A stretch of 64,000 nt of DNA from Onchocerca volvulus (GCA_000499405.2 HG738139.1:13496467-13560466), one strand, 5' to 3'. Shown: positions 12,501-25,358, counted from the first letter of the stretch. Numbers and translations are program-made. Notes: generated by a model from the letters alone, not told the origin.

Positions 12501-13370
12501 CGTATAACGCAAGCAACAACTTCCGAAAAACTAGCTGCACCTGCGTTCACAACTACTGCTGAAAAAATTTTCCACTTTATTAAAAGGAATATAACGAAAT
12601 AAACTTAACAATTATGGAAACAAAATATGCAGCAAAAAAAATATTTAACTCGTCAAAAATTTCAATTGATATTTTGTTTATTTGCTCAGAATATTCATTA
12701 ATCTCAATTTCCTTGCAAATGAAGAGAATGATGAAAAATATATGGAATTGAAAAAAGAATAAAGATGTTTAATTTATGCTATTAGCTTTTGCAATTCGAA
12801 AAAATTGTCGCAGAATTTATTCTTTCTAACAATTTATCTCAACTAGCTTATAGTTCTAATTTCTATCATACAAAACTCTATTGACGGTATTCAGCAAATG
12901 ATATTTTAATGACAATTGTTTACTTGCATTCTTTGTCGGCTAATTGTTTCAGCATATTATAACTGGAGAAGAACAATGCAGCACTTGGTGCAGAACCAAT
13001 CAACACCGATCCCATACCACAATAGATATCTCGTAGTCCGCCTGCAGCAGCAAATCCCTAAAATAGCATTCGTACTGCACACGTGAAAAGTCAACCAATC
13101 AGTATGATTAATGAAATTTTGAATAATTAAATTTTTTTTTGGAATGCAAAAAGAAAAGTAATTGTCATTATTTCTCAATTTTAAAATGTTTAAAATCTTA
13201 TTGTATAAATAAATGGTATATATAATGTATAAAATAGAGTAAATGAAATGCATTATAATTACCTCAGAACTTTGCAGTCTAGTCTTGATAGTATCCAATG
13301 GATATAGCGTTAAGTCTGCAAACAATCCAGCAACAGCACCACAAAATAGTGGTCGACCAAACCAATCCAT
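9575..13370 (-). CDS. SLC25A26: Mitochondrial S-adenosylmethionine carrier
   Basis: Five exons in transcript order: 13370-13263, 13057-12928, 12558-12415, 11716-11611, 9872-9575. They give 786 nt and 261 residues (human SAMC is 274). It belongs to the six-helix mitochondrial carrier family of the inner membrane and is predicted to exchange cytosolic SAM for matrix S-adenosylhomocysteine. All three carrier signatures are present: YPLDTIKTRLQ, VPTELVKQRAQ and TPFDVAKTQIM. SAMC-like blocks include SFSEVVACVIRVP, FFSTVSREIPFSLIEFPLWE and GLYAGVLPRSVWMGIGGF. The start MDWFGRPLFCGAVAGLFADL aligns with the family N-terminus. Intron 2 keeps frame only with a GC donor (AAT|GCAAGT). The GT two bases further on leads to a stop. 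Intron 4 is 1.7 kb. It lies downstream of gly-5 on the same strand, 2.1 kb away. Confidence 0.92.
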
Positions 13371-15504
13371 GATAACCCGATGATATTACTGATAAATCAT
13401 GAATTAATATTTCATTGAATAGTTTAATTAAAATCGCAAAGAATATTTGATCATCATTCAAGCCTATTAAGGAGCTTCTCCACGATATACTATTAAAAAC
13501 CAATTATACAATGGTTGACTATAGTGAGGCATTTAATTCCACAATTTTCACACAAAAGTGAGAATCAAAACAACTCTCCAGGTGAATTGCCTCTTAAGAA
13601 AAAACGGAGCATTTTTTCAATGATTTTATTTTAAAGTTTTTATTGTCAATAAAAATAGACAAAAAAGACATACTGTGATAACAATAACAAAAAAGTAATG
13701 ACTGATATATTAAATTAAAGATAATAAATTAGAACACCCACTTCAGTCGCTTTAAATCGATTTACGTATTAAATAGATGAATCAATCAATTAGTAGATAA
13801 AAAGTTTTTCAAAAACGAATTTCTTTAATCTCAGGAGAGGTTTTCTGAAACAAAAATTTCAGGAAAATTCTCGGAATGAAATATCACATGACTTCGCTAT
13901 ATTTCAGTCATAAATGACCGAAATTTCAACTTTCCGAAACCGGATAAATATTAATTTCGAACTTCTGCTGTGTCGAAATTCAAAATTTTTGGAAATTTTG
14001 TTGCAAAATTTTTAATTCACTTTCTTCGCAAATCAAAAAATTTGATGTGATCAGACTATTTGAAAAACTGATAGATGCAAAAATATTAAAATTACAAATA
14101 ATCTGTCAAAAATATCACTAAATAAATATAACAAGAGTGATAGAAGTGATAAGTGAAGTAATGCACCATAGCAATATCAATATACCATATATGCAATTTT
14201 AAGTTCAACTAATGCATACAATATGTAAGGCTTCAAAATTAAAAAAGGAAATACTTGAAAAAAGTAAAAGAAAACAACAACAATGACAAATGTACTTATT
14301 TTTATTTGAAAATTAAACACTTCCTCGTGCTTAATACTGGAGAAAAAAAAAGTCGATATTAGAAAAATATGAAATCCAAACTCATCGGTTCTCCCAAAAG
14401 AAGTGGTAGCTTGTGTGGCTACATACATAAAGGCTCTTACTTTCTATTTTTAATTTAATATCAAAAGCAGAGAAATAAATGGGAAAAATATTTGAATGAG
14501 AAAAAACCAAAAAATAGATAAATAAAGCTATTGGTCCAAAAAGAAGTGAAAACACCGGAAATGGGAACAAGTGATAAAAACAATGATAAAAGTATAATAT
14601 CACAGCTGTCATAAGGAGGTACAGCAAATAATAAGATATAAATGACTTTTTTCTGCCCAATTATAACACAAATAGAGCATTCTTCTTTTTTCTATCATTA
14701 ATTTACTATTATTTTCACAACTTATTACGAAAATCTATCAGAGAAGCACTTTTCTTCCTCTTGTCTATAAGGTTTTCGGAATTTCTATTTTTCTGATAGA
14801 TCTATGAAAATTAATTCCTAATTTTACATCAGTAAAGAATAATTCATGTTCCCTACCACAGTACAAAGAAAATGGACAAACAAATCAATCAACTTTTTAA
14901 CAATGTTAGGCTACAAAAAATATATAAATGAATAGAAGCAAATAAAAGGAAGTGAAAAGCATTATGATATGTCGAAATGCTCAATATCAATAAAAGAGAA
15001 GTAATGAAATAATTCAAGGAACAAGAAATAAGCATGGGAAGAGAATATTTCTTCCGAAAAAAAAATATTAAAAATAATAGAAAGATAAAGATATAAATAA
15101 TATTATTATCTTTATCACACCGAAACTCACTAATCTAATTTTTACAAGCAAACTAAAATTACATAAGGAAGTAACAAGTTTATAAGAAAGTGAATAGAAA
15201 TAAATGAACTTTAAAAATGCCAGCAATATGTTTCACTTGCTATTGAAATTATTCAAGAAAAAAAATTTTCTTTATTTTAGAACACAATTAAAGTGTACTA
15301 AAATCGCAAGTAAAACTTGCAACAGCTTCTTTAAACAGCACTATGGCATCACCTATGCATCATCTAATTGAATGAAAATTAAAATTCGCCCAATACTACA
15401 GTGATTTTGCTTGCTTTCTTCAGTTTGTTTTCCTCCCTTACTTGACCTATTTTCACTCACAATTGGTAATTTTACTATAATTCATGGAAAAACAGTAGCT
15501 ATAT
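13371..15504. other. AT-rich intergenic DNA
   Basis: Gap between the carrier start and the GalNAc-transferase stop, both on the minus strand. A hydrophobic open frame on the minus strand (14660-14382) is rich in Phe, Tyr and Ile, as expected from A-rich plus-strand DNA, and is not called. No RNA or mobile element was seen. Confidence 0.5.
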
Positions 15505-18500
15505 TCACAATAATTTGTAATGTTTAGCTAGTGTCTGATTGAATTCTTGAACCAACCACTGCTGATAAGGATTTGTTTGATCACAAACATTCATTATCAA
15601 TTTGGCACCATCTCTTGACATTTCCAAGCATTTGTCCGTGATGACGTGAAGAATTTGATTTTTCTGTAGAACACCGAATTTAAAGAGCTTCAATTCTTTT
15701 TCCAGAAGAAAAAAATTGGAGGGATATCAAGAAAAATCGATGAACAAGCAATTAAATCTGCCTTCTAAAATATTGTTAATATATTTAATCAAAAAATTTA
15801 GATTAAAACTAAACTCACGTAAAAAAGATATTTCCATTCTTGATTACCCTTCAATCCATGACATGGATAAACCATAACATCAGTACCAGCATAATCAATA
15901 CACGAATCATCCCTTCGTATTTCACCATCCTTACTTAGCATCCAAAACTGAGAAAATAAGTTTATAAAAAAATTTCGAATACCGAAAAACAACTGGATCT
16001 TCTCAACTAGAGAAACGTTTTCTCGAAATCTGCGCAAATGAAAGCCTTTTAAATGTTGGATTTCTGGAGTTGAAAAATTTAGTTTGAAAATCTTCTTTTT
16101 TTTCAATTTTGTTTTCAGCTTCAATTTTTCTCAAGAGCTTTTAATAAGTTCATTTTGCTTGCAGCATTCCTGGTAATAGAGAGTAATCAGGAAATTAGGA
16201 AACAGTGTATATGTAGAAACAGTTGAAAAAATAAGTTGAAAAAAAAGAGAAAGAATATCGAGTAAGAATACAGTTGCCATATAAGTAGTTGTTAAACATT
16301 AAAAAAAAAGAACGAATGAACAGTTTTTCCGAAAAATTTCCAATTATTTAACCATGGATTGAATTTTTATGAAATTAGAAGATACATATAATAGCTGAAT
16401 TCATCAGCTGATTCTAACTGTAATAATTAGCACACATGTGTTCTTGGTCCGTGCAACCAGAGATCATCGCTTTTGCTTTTGGAGAATAATCTGGTATTAT
16501 TACCTGGTCAAAACAAAACCAGATATCACTTTTCAGAAAGTTGTTAGTAAGAAATACTTTGAAAGTAATAACTTATTAGAGATTTCAAGATAAAAGTAAA
16601 AAGTACGTAACATACATTACAACCACATCAAAACTATGAAGAATACCTGATTACCGCCCTTCTTATGACACCAGTACAAACCCAAAGCTGCCGATCTTCG
16701 TTTTCCGCGTGATGTCCAATCTAAACAATTCGTCGATCCACCTCCTTTGTTGCGAATCTATAGAGATGTATGTTATTCCTTCATGAAGTAGATATCTCAT
16801 GAATTTTCCGCACCATCATTTTCTACCCCAAAACAAATAAAAGGCCACAGTTTTCACGGGGATACTGCTGCAGTATTGCTTGACATAAAAGAAATGACAA
16901 ACACGGACAAAAAAGTGAAACATCAAGTGTTAAGAAACAGAAGCTGCAAGCAACAATTAAACTGAAAAACTACATTCAACATCATTTTTTGTATGCAAAG
17001 GAAATCATGCGCAGATTCCAATGAGCAAAATAGTATCTTATTATAGTCTTTTGAAACAATCTCAATAAATACTTTACGATGTGCTGCTTAAACAAGAACA
17101 ACATTTGCAGCAAACTAATCGTTAAAAATCAAAAAGTTACAGTAGAAAAAGCCTATCAATAAGTGGATTAACTTTAATAATGTTCGGTATCATGAGTATC
17201 TTTTGCGTGTTTAATAGTGCTACTGCTATTATCAATAGTGCTACTATTTACTGTCAACAGAACACAAACTGACTAAATAGTTTTGGTGATAAAAAAAAAA
17301 TATTTAGCGTTTGAATTAAGGAACCTGATTACCACCACTCTTGTGGCATGGAAACGCAATCACCACTTTTTGAATATCTTCGCCCACCTCACTATCCAAG
17401 CAATATTGGATAACATCCCCTGTCACTTCGCCTTTATTACGAATCTGAAAGTGATCTTCCCATTTATTCCCACTTTTTATTTGTTTTCTACCGTTCTGTA
17501 AAACATTTCTTGATGAATCAATAATTCATATGCAAATACTGAAAACTCTAATTCACTGGTAAAACATGAAGTAAAAATTCATAGAAATCTGCTTCAGTTA
17601 CCTGGCAGCATATTTTTGGCCAATAAAAGTCATCTATCTCGTAGAAGTTTAAATTAAGAGTTATTTCGGTAACTCCTGCCACTTCAGGCAAGTCTAGCAA
17701 ATTCCGTCTTTCAGTTAATGTACAAACAGAAGATATGCATGAATTCATTGTCCTTTTTCAAAACATTCCCTTCCCGAAACTGTAAAAATGTAAATCTGTA
17801 ACCCTAATTTCAATTATTTCATCAGCAAACCCACTTCTAATTAATTCTCAAAAACAATAAAAATAATTAATCAATTCCAAAAAACTATAAACTGATTAGG
17901 ACTAATTCGGAATATCTAATAACAAGATGTAAAATATTAATGTGACATAAATAAAAAATTTAATTACTATAAACTAAAAAGTGCATATAAAATGAAGTGC
18001 ACGCATATTTTCTCTATCGGTTAAAAAAATTAACAGATTTGCACTCAAAACTGTTTGTACATCGACATGTTATTTACAAATCTGATGGACAATGTCAAAA
18101 CAAAGGGAACATCAGCACAACTAAAACAAGAAACGAAGCATTAGCAAACTGCAGCATCCAAAGTAGAATGGGAGAAAAATATTCGAATAAAAAAATCTAA
18201 ATTCCAAAAAGGAAGCAGAAATCTAAGATTCTCAATAAACAGTTTAATAAGTAACATTTTTATGTTGAAAAAAAAAAAGTACCTCTCCTTTTCCAATAGC
18301 ATTTCCTGGAACAAACAATTCCGGATACACATTGTCCAGATACCATTTGAAAGATTTACAGTGTAGTTTCTCACGTAATGTCTTCCTGCTGCTTATGTCA
18401 CCAAAATCACCCTAATCATTAATAATTAATAGTTCGCATTCACTTTTTTCTAGCACATTAAGAAATGTATGAATAATCATGCAAGCGTATCTTCTACCAA

Positions 18501-21500
18501 TCACTGACATTTGGAGATCAGAAAAGAATTCAGATTTTCACAAAAAAAAATGTCACAGAAAATAAATGCAGAAAACAAATTTTCTCTTTCATAAAAGAGA
18601 AAATATCTAGAATGCTTGCAAGAAAATCCCCAATTCATTTCTATCAGTGAAAGTTAAAAAAGGAAGTAATACATATGACATAACAAACATTTAATTTTTC
18701 TTATAATTTTGTTTGTATTAGAAAAAGAAGAAAAAAAAAGAACTTTACTAGATCATTATTAATTCTATCATAATAGTACTTCTTGTATTCATCCATCCAC
18801 ACCTATAATGCATTTCTTGATTTTTTCCTTATAATAACAACATTATATAATCCTAAGTAACTACCTTAAAAAATTTCAAAAAATTATGAGAAATGTCAGC
18901 AATCAACTCAGGAATACATCAATTTACAGAACTAAAAGAGATTTCACGATTATAAACTCACTTCAGCTAACCGAACAGAATTTCTCTTCAAAACATTCAC
19001 ACCAGAACGCCATTTGTAAGGTGATCGTTTCCGAAATATATGCCCAACATGACTGCATGGAACAATTTCCAGTATTCCACCACACATCCATGTCTGAAGC
19101 AAGTACTTATTTTTATGAATTAAAAAAAAAAAATTAAGATAATCACTGAAAATTCATTCACGCATATAATCAGTAATATTAAACCTGATTTCATGAAAAT
19201 GATATAAGCTTCACTTCACATTTCTACTGAGCAAAAGCACGAGGAAACTTCTTTCGTTTACATTATAGTAGTTAAGATACTTGGAGAAAATGAGATTCTG
19301 TTCCCAAAACTAATACTATTAATTGTAGAGAAGGAACATAAATATTTCTCATTAAAATGATCATATAATGAACTACTTTGAATGAAAGCTCCAAATTCTC
19401 TCCACCCCAAATGTCGAAACCAGAATCATAAGCTCCTAATTCTCCGAAAAAAGCTCGATCAATGGAAAAAAGACCACCAGCCATTGTTGGAGATCTGAAA
19501 AATACTTGAAGGATAAAGAACCTCAAAGTCTGCAAATATTTGACAATCGAGATATTATTTATATTTTCTACCCATCCTCTTTCTTCTCTTTCAGTAATGG
19601 ATGAAAAACTCCAAGTAATTGATTTTTATATTTAGAAGTTCATATTATTCAAGGATAAAAATCATAATGAATCATTATATAAATTATTCAACACAAATTT
19701 TGAAAATAAAAATTCGTACTTGACGGGATCAATGTCCCTTCTACCTTTACGATCCTTTTCAGGAATGGCATGCCAATTGAATTGTAATGACCAATCGAAA
19801 CCACCCACATTCGTGAAATAAGCCTTCGAGTAGTGATATTCGAAGGTATTATCATCAATTACGTCAATAACGGGGCATACTACTGTTTTCGGATTCTTTT
19901 TGATTCGATCCAAAAGAGGTTCTATCCAACCTGAAACGAAAAAATTTTGAAACATTGCAAATATACATTTCGCATCGAACTTGAAATAATTCCCATTAAA
20001 TTATCTCTTTATAATCCTCACCTATTATTTTCAATGTTAAACATTGATGTATGCTAAAAACACTAATTCTAGTCCCATCTACCAAAAAGTGATTATTACC
20101 TAAAATACTGTATTCTTGGCTAAACTAGTGCAAACGAAATAAAAGAACTTAGAAACTTTGCCCACGTTCTAAGAGAAAGAAGAATGGGAACTAAGTGGAA
20201 CTGAGAAACTTTGCTCAGGTTCTAAGAGAAAGAATAATGGGAACTAAGTGGAACTGAAAGTCAAATTACCTTCTAAACATTCGCAATGAGAATCAAGATA
20301 CGTGATCACAGAGCCTTTCGAAATCGCAGCACCTCTTATGCGAGCTCTTATTAGACCTTCACGTTTTTCCAGGCGCAAAATACGAACTTTTGGAAATTGC
20401 CGCATGTAAATTTCCAAATCCGCCTATTTATAAATGTTTTAGGCATATTTTGCTGAAGCAGAAACGACAAAGAATCTCACATTATTTTGAATACATTCAA
20501 AACACTGCGTTAGTTGAGATATTATCCGGCAAACTCTGTTGGAAAGATTGCATAACACGAACTTGTGATAACACCATTTCGGCTTAGCTAAAGCTTTCAA
20601 AAAATATACCTATTGCGTTCTAATATACGAGAATGTCGAGATAAGATTTTTTAAAAGTTAAGGATGTATTTCTCAAAAAATTTAGTGGTTTTTCATATTT
20701 ATCAATTTTGAATTTTTAGGAAGAAAAGACCTTGAGATGTGTCATGTCCGAAAAATCATCAACTAAGATAATTTCAGCAAGTAAATTTTCCCGTGTTCTT
20801 TCAAGTACACTGTGTACTGTTCGCAGTAAAACTGACCAAGCTTCGTTATGAAAACATATGATAACTGAAGTGTTCGGAAGATCGCTATCGTATTTTTCTG
20901 TCTTGCATCTAGAAATATATATAAGAAATTTTCCAATTCAAGCAAATAAAAGAAGTTTATCTTAACAGTGTCATATGAAGGACTTCAGAATCAATTACAA
21001 TATCATGTTGCCAAGCACCTTAATCACTAATTTGTATAATAAAAAATTTTTCAATGTTTTGATATATAAGGATAACATAATTAAATGAGTAAAATATCTC
21101 TACAAATCATTCTTAATAAATTGCTACTGATCTAACTGCAAAAAATTCTAACAAATCTCTTCGCTTGCAAAATGGTAATTGAATAAAAAACAATGAAAAG
21201 ATGAGTGCGAACAATTTTTTATTTTTTATTATGAAGATATAAATAAATTGTTAAAAATAACTCACTCTTCATCGATATAACTAGGCAAACTCCTGTGTAT
21301 TGAAATCATATCTGAGACATACTGGTTAAAGGCGTTCTTTTCAAATCCAGCATCGTAAACCTTTCTTTCAGCGGGAGACAATTCCTGAAAAAATAACACA
21401 TACGTTCAGATACAAGTTTGCATTATTTAAATTTGTAATAAAATTAAACAAAATAAGCTAGAAATACTAACATTTCTATTGATTATCACTGCTTTCCCAC

Positions 21501-22433
21501 CTTCACCCGCTTGATATACGTCACCCGATTTGTATATAGGAGAATCTTTGTTGAACAAAGCTTTGTTTGGCTTAGGGATACTTCTCTATAATTAACAACA
21601 TTTTATAATAGCATACTTTTTGCTTTATAAACTGAGCCCTTTTTTTGCCTTATTCCCACACAGATCCAAAACTTTCTATTGCAATGGCACGACCATTTTC
21701 CATTTTTGTAAGATCATTCGACAGTGAATCCAAAAAAAAAAAAAAAAAAAGAGAAAAAAGAAAAAAAATCTCCTTAATTCTCACATCAAAATCTTGAGCA
21801 GGAAACTTCTCCTCAATTTCAATAGCAGGTTTGATTGATATAGGAGGACCAAAACCTTCTAACTTACGTATTTCTGGTAACTCAACTTTTGAATGCCTCA
21901 TGGAAGGGATCTGAAAATTTGCACTTCATTGCATTCCAGTTCTTTTTTTCATCATTCAGTTCAATTTCAATTATATTATGCAGAATTCAATTACACTCAA
22001 TTTCTTGAAAAAGTGGGAAGCAAAAAAAAAAAAACTAATACGTTTTAGATTCTCAGTCTGATGTCAAATTGCCATAAAAGACTGAAAAGCTTAACGTATG
22101 TGCACAAAAAATCCATCACTGTTTAAGAATGTTAACCTAGCTTCTAATTTATCTAACTTCTAAATTTCTAATTTATACTTTATCCTTGATCAAATAGTAG
22201 CAAAAATAAAAGTATGTTAACTTTTCAAATCATTTTAAATTATTGAATTATATAAAAGAGATATTTATTATTTAATCAAAATATAAATCCATCAATTATA
22301 TAACATATTTTACCCTGTCTGATGTTTTCGTAAAAATGGGAAAATAAACCAGAGCACATAACCAAATTGCAGGTATTAAAAGCATTAATTTGAATATAAA
22401 TGTTCTCCTCCTTAATATTACCAGGCTACCCAT
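15505..22433 (-). CDS. gly-5: Polypeptide N-acetylgalactosaminyltransferase
   Basis: Fourteen exons in transcript order: 22433-22314, 21910-21785, 21585-21472, 21384-21266, 20908-20731, 20423-20270, 19930-19720, 19494-19377, 19093-18962, 18802-18749, 18411-18283, then 17444-17325 or 16757-16647, then 15947-15819, 15663-15505. Length is 620 or 617 residues, near C. elegans GLY-5. It is a type II Golgi enzyme that starts mucin-type O-glycosylation by moving GalNAc from UDP-GalNAc to Ser/Thr. Residues 14-36 form the membrane anchor after RRR. The GT-A domain shows [20 protein letters not shown], the metal-binding DSH (about residues 263-265) and the Gal/GalNAc-T block [13 protein letters not shown]...[18 protein letters not shown], followed by TWMCGG and SHVGHIFRK. 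The C-terminus is a ricin-type lectin domain with GNQEW and QQW. The gly-5 name is by length, architecture and alternative lectin exons, and a paralogue cannot be excluded. Confidence 0.93.
16414..16503 (-). other. gly-5: Possible alternative terminal exon of gly-5
   Basis: A 90-nt open segment begins immediately after TTTTGACCAG, a good acceptor. It reads [20 protein letters not shown] followed by EHMCANYYS and TAG. It is in phase 0, so it can follow exon 12b directly (GGNQ|VIIP), 143 bp downstream. Use would end the protein inside the second lectin repeat. It could be chance, since the exon is short. Confidence 0.35.
16647..16757 (-). other. gly-5: Alternative lectin exon 12b of gly-5
   Basis: A 37-codon, phase 0/0 exon that reads [20 protein letters not shown] and ends [11 protein letters not shown]. 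It has the same borders and the same first five residues (IRNKG) and last four (GGNQ) as exon 12a. Including both would insert a second, duplicated repeat segment, so mutually exclusive splicing is the simplest reading. Confidence 0.8.
17325..17444 (-). other. gly-5: Alternative lectin exon 12a of gly-5
   Basis: A 40-codon, phase 0/0 exon that begins [19 protein letters not shown] and ends [14 protein letters not shown]. It encodes the CLD...CH portion of the first ricin-type repeat. It is the upstream member of the exon pair and retains the usual acidic residue after CL, like exon 12b. Confidence 0.82.
20158..20259. repeat. 53-bp tandem duplication inside a gly-5 intron
   Basis: Two near-identical copies, about 53 bp apart, share GAAACTTTGC, then GTTCTAAGAGAAAGA, then ATGGGAACTAAGTGGAACTG. 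They lie in the intron between gly-5 exons 6 and 7. There is no coding frame. Confidence 0.85.
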
Positions 22434-24763
22434 ATTAATAGATTATAGCAGCGATCGTTGGACGAACAGGTTGCAATCCCCGAAGATGTTAACTCACCAA
22501 CAGCCGCCGTTTTTACTCTCTAAAATGAATTTAGTCAGTAAAAAAGCAATTAATGAAATTCTTGAGAATGCAATATCGCATTAGATATTTGATCAGCAAA
22601 AAATGTCCAAAACAAAGAATTAATCCAGAACTGAATTGACTAAAACTAAATAATAAATTTTTTATTTCTCGTTTAACTTATTCTTTTTTTTTCTTTTAAA
22701 TGCAAAATATTTTATATCACTGATAAGTAATTTATTTAATCAAGAAAACAGAATAATATTCTTATCATAATCCAGATCTTTTTATTTTTGTTATCACTTT
22801 ATTTCAACATAATTAATTTACTCATCCTAATGCCAGATGCCAATTAAACGGTCAAAATATGTAATGAAGAACAATAATATAATTAAAACGACGCTAGATT
22901 TAAAAATTGAGTGCTGATATATTCAACTAATATCAATCATCAAATAAAGGATGGGACAAACTTTATTGATAGTGCTAATAAGAGGAATCATTCAAAAAAA
23001 AGTTAATGCAGAAAATGATCCTTTCAAAATTGTAAAAATTATAAAATGAAATTTTTAAATGAAATTATAAATTGTGAAATGATTGAATCATACAAAATTA
23101 CAAATTATAAGATGAAATTATAAAATGAAATTCTATTCGCTAGACTAATCGAGCGACAACAGTACAGTTCATTCATTTCCTCATCTGCTGGTCAACAAAC
23201 TTTCTTGTATATTTACTTAGTGCAAATACATTAGTCACATCCTTTCAATTTTCAATTAACAATTTAACAATGATGCGTCCATATGTCTACCTCTTAAAAA
23301 CTAATAAATTTCTACCTATTAAACGGATTTGTATAGATTCCATTGTATTCACTATTTACAAGATACATCTCGATGTGTATATTAAAGTTTATCGAAATGA
23401 GAAATTAATTTTATCACCTCTCCGCAAATTTCATTATTTTTTCTCAAAATTTAACCCGTACCGTATAATTTATGATATGATTATGCCGTTAGAAATTATA
23501 TTCTAGTTGAAGGACAAAACTTTACCTTAAATAGACCGTTATTTGCAAACATAATGCTGCAAAAAAAAAAAAAAGTAAATTTAAATATATACAGTCATTG
23601 TCGGGAAAACCGAAATTATCTAGTATAAAAAATACATAATCAAATGGTTAAAGAATTGTGAAATTTTCTTTTTATTGAGTCTTCCTCTGTAAAATTACCA
23701 CTCTTTGTGCTTTTCCACGCTCAAAACATTTCTGTTTACAGTTCCTTCTATAAAAGGGGGTCAAACAGGGGTCGAAATACAAATCTGCCTTCTCCATACT
23801 CATTTACAACCACATCAAAATACTTCCGCTTATAGTTTATAAGGTCATAGATGTGCTTGTAAACTGTTATTATCTTTAAATCCAATTAAACTGTTGTAAT
23901 ATCCTTTCCTCTATGAACAATTTTTTTTCTCAAAATTATCTCAACATCAATTGTCTTTTATTCCAATACCCCCAATTCTTAACATTCAATATACCCCAGT
24001 AGAGTCCAAAAACAAAAAATCATTTTTTCATCATTCATTGCTTCAAATTGTTTTGGTACTGACCAGGCGATCTAAAGGTTTCTTGCTATTGTCCGAGTTC
24101 CCGATATTCTTCTCCAAATCCAATCAACGTCACACAATTTACTTCACTTATCTACAAAATCCTTTCCATTCATCTGATATCTATTGTACTGTTAACTACG
24201 TATTAACTGATTATTACTATTCTGAATAAAGGAGTTATTATAAATCTATTCGTTCCACAATTCATTCAAACCTCAACCTTTCACAATAGGCATTGCAGAA
24301 CTTTTTAATGATTTAAATTAATGAAATTTATAAACTGAGATTTGCTAAAATTTGGAGCCATTGATTAGAGTGATAAGGATGATAAGATATATAATAATGA
24401 ATGAAAAGATAAAAACAGTGAAACATATAAGAGTGAATGCAAATGATAACGGCTAATATTTGATAACAGAAAAATATCTGATAAGAATAATCAAGAGAAC
24501 TGATAGAAATTTAAGAATAAATTGAAGCGAGAAAGAAATAGAAAGATAGATAATAGTCTATGATAGAAATATTGGAATAACAGGCCATTTATTGGTATTT
24601 CTTTATGGATCAATTCTCTTTTTTCGAAAATATCGATCCGTAGAAATGAATCAGTGCTTCATTTCTTTCCTTTTCACATTTGAATGTCTAATTTTTCGAA
24701 AGTTTAACGCTACTTGAAACTTCTAACTTAACATCTATTCGAGATTTAACTCAAAATTCTGCA
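22434..24763. other. Divergent intergenic region, left part
   Basis: AT-rich sequence between the divergent gly-5 and dnc-2 genes, so both promoters should lie in 22.4-25.4 kb. 23020-23130 contains degenerate ATAAAATGAAATT-like repeats. No coding gene is supported. Confidence 0.5.
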
Positions 24764-24774
24764 AAAGTTGGAAC

Positions 24775-24830
24775 GTCTAAAGTTCAAAAGTTGAAAAGTC
24801 TAAAGTTCAAAATTTGGAAGTCTAAAGTTC
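24775..24830. repeat. Short 22-23-bp tandem repeat
   Basis: The motif GTCTAAAGTTC occurs at 24775, 24798 and 24820 with similar spacers (AAAAGTTGAAAA, AAAATTTGGAA). It lies just before a GC-richer block upstream of dnc-2. Confidence 0.8.
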
Positions 24831-24840
24831 GATATTCGAG

Positions 24841-25146
24841 AAACACGTGGACAGACACCACCAATTCCCCGATGATGACCTCCTGATTGCTCCGATACTT
24901 CGACCACGTCATGCAAATTATTTGTCCCGTCCAATGGGGCGTGGAAAAGGTTGCTGCTATTGTTTATGCTACATCGTTATGTTTCATGGCCCAACGGAGG
25001 GATTTCACCGGGAGTTCGGGGAAAGTGCTGGAGCGGGGATTAGTTTTGGGAGGATTAGACGGATAATACTGCGGGATTATTGCCTTCTGAAGTCCATTTC
25101 CTTGATTGTTTCCATGAACGTAGCGTATAATTCGTACGTGAACTGA
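24841..25146. other. GC-richer island with an unrecognised open frame
   Basis: About 300 bp of visibly higher GC than its surroundings, ending 213 bp before the dnc-2 start codon. The plus strand has an open frame (ATG-less at 24847, TGA at 25144) rich in Arg, Gly, His and Pro. It matches no family I know and shows no clear intron signals. It could be promoter or 5' leader DNA, a small gene, or inserted DNA. Confidence 0.4.
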
Positions 25147-25358
25147 AAAAAAAATTTTTTTCTTAAATTTGATTATTTTCTCTATTTACTTCTTGAGCTT
25201 TAATTTTCTTGTTTTTTCTTCTTTTTTTTTCTTTTGTTTAAATTTTTAAAATGGAGAAATGCGTAAGAATTTCCCTGCAATAATAATCAAATTCAGGGAG
25301 CATTTGTCTTCTTGAAGTATCTTTCAGGACATTATCTTGCAGTTAATACTTGGAAAAG

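Noticed and set aside
14382..14660. Hydrophobic minus-strand open frame resembling a small membrane protein
   Set aside because: Composition is what A-rich plus-strand DNA gives in reverse, there is no ATG near its start, and no family or neighbouring exon supports it.
17548..17748. Minus-strand open frame inside the gly-5 intron, considered as a third alternative lectin exon
   Set aside because: It lacks IRNKG, CLD and GGNQ, and no acceptor gives phase 0 to match its CCAG|GTAACT end.
21650..21784. Continuation of gly-5 exon 2 frame through the intron ending ESFGSVWE
   Set aside because: It reads through a poly-T tract, and a normal GTGAGA donor ends exon 2. No family similarity after the donor.
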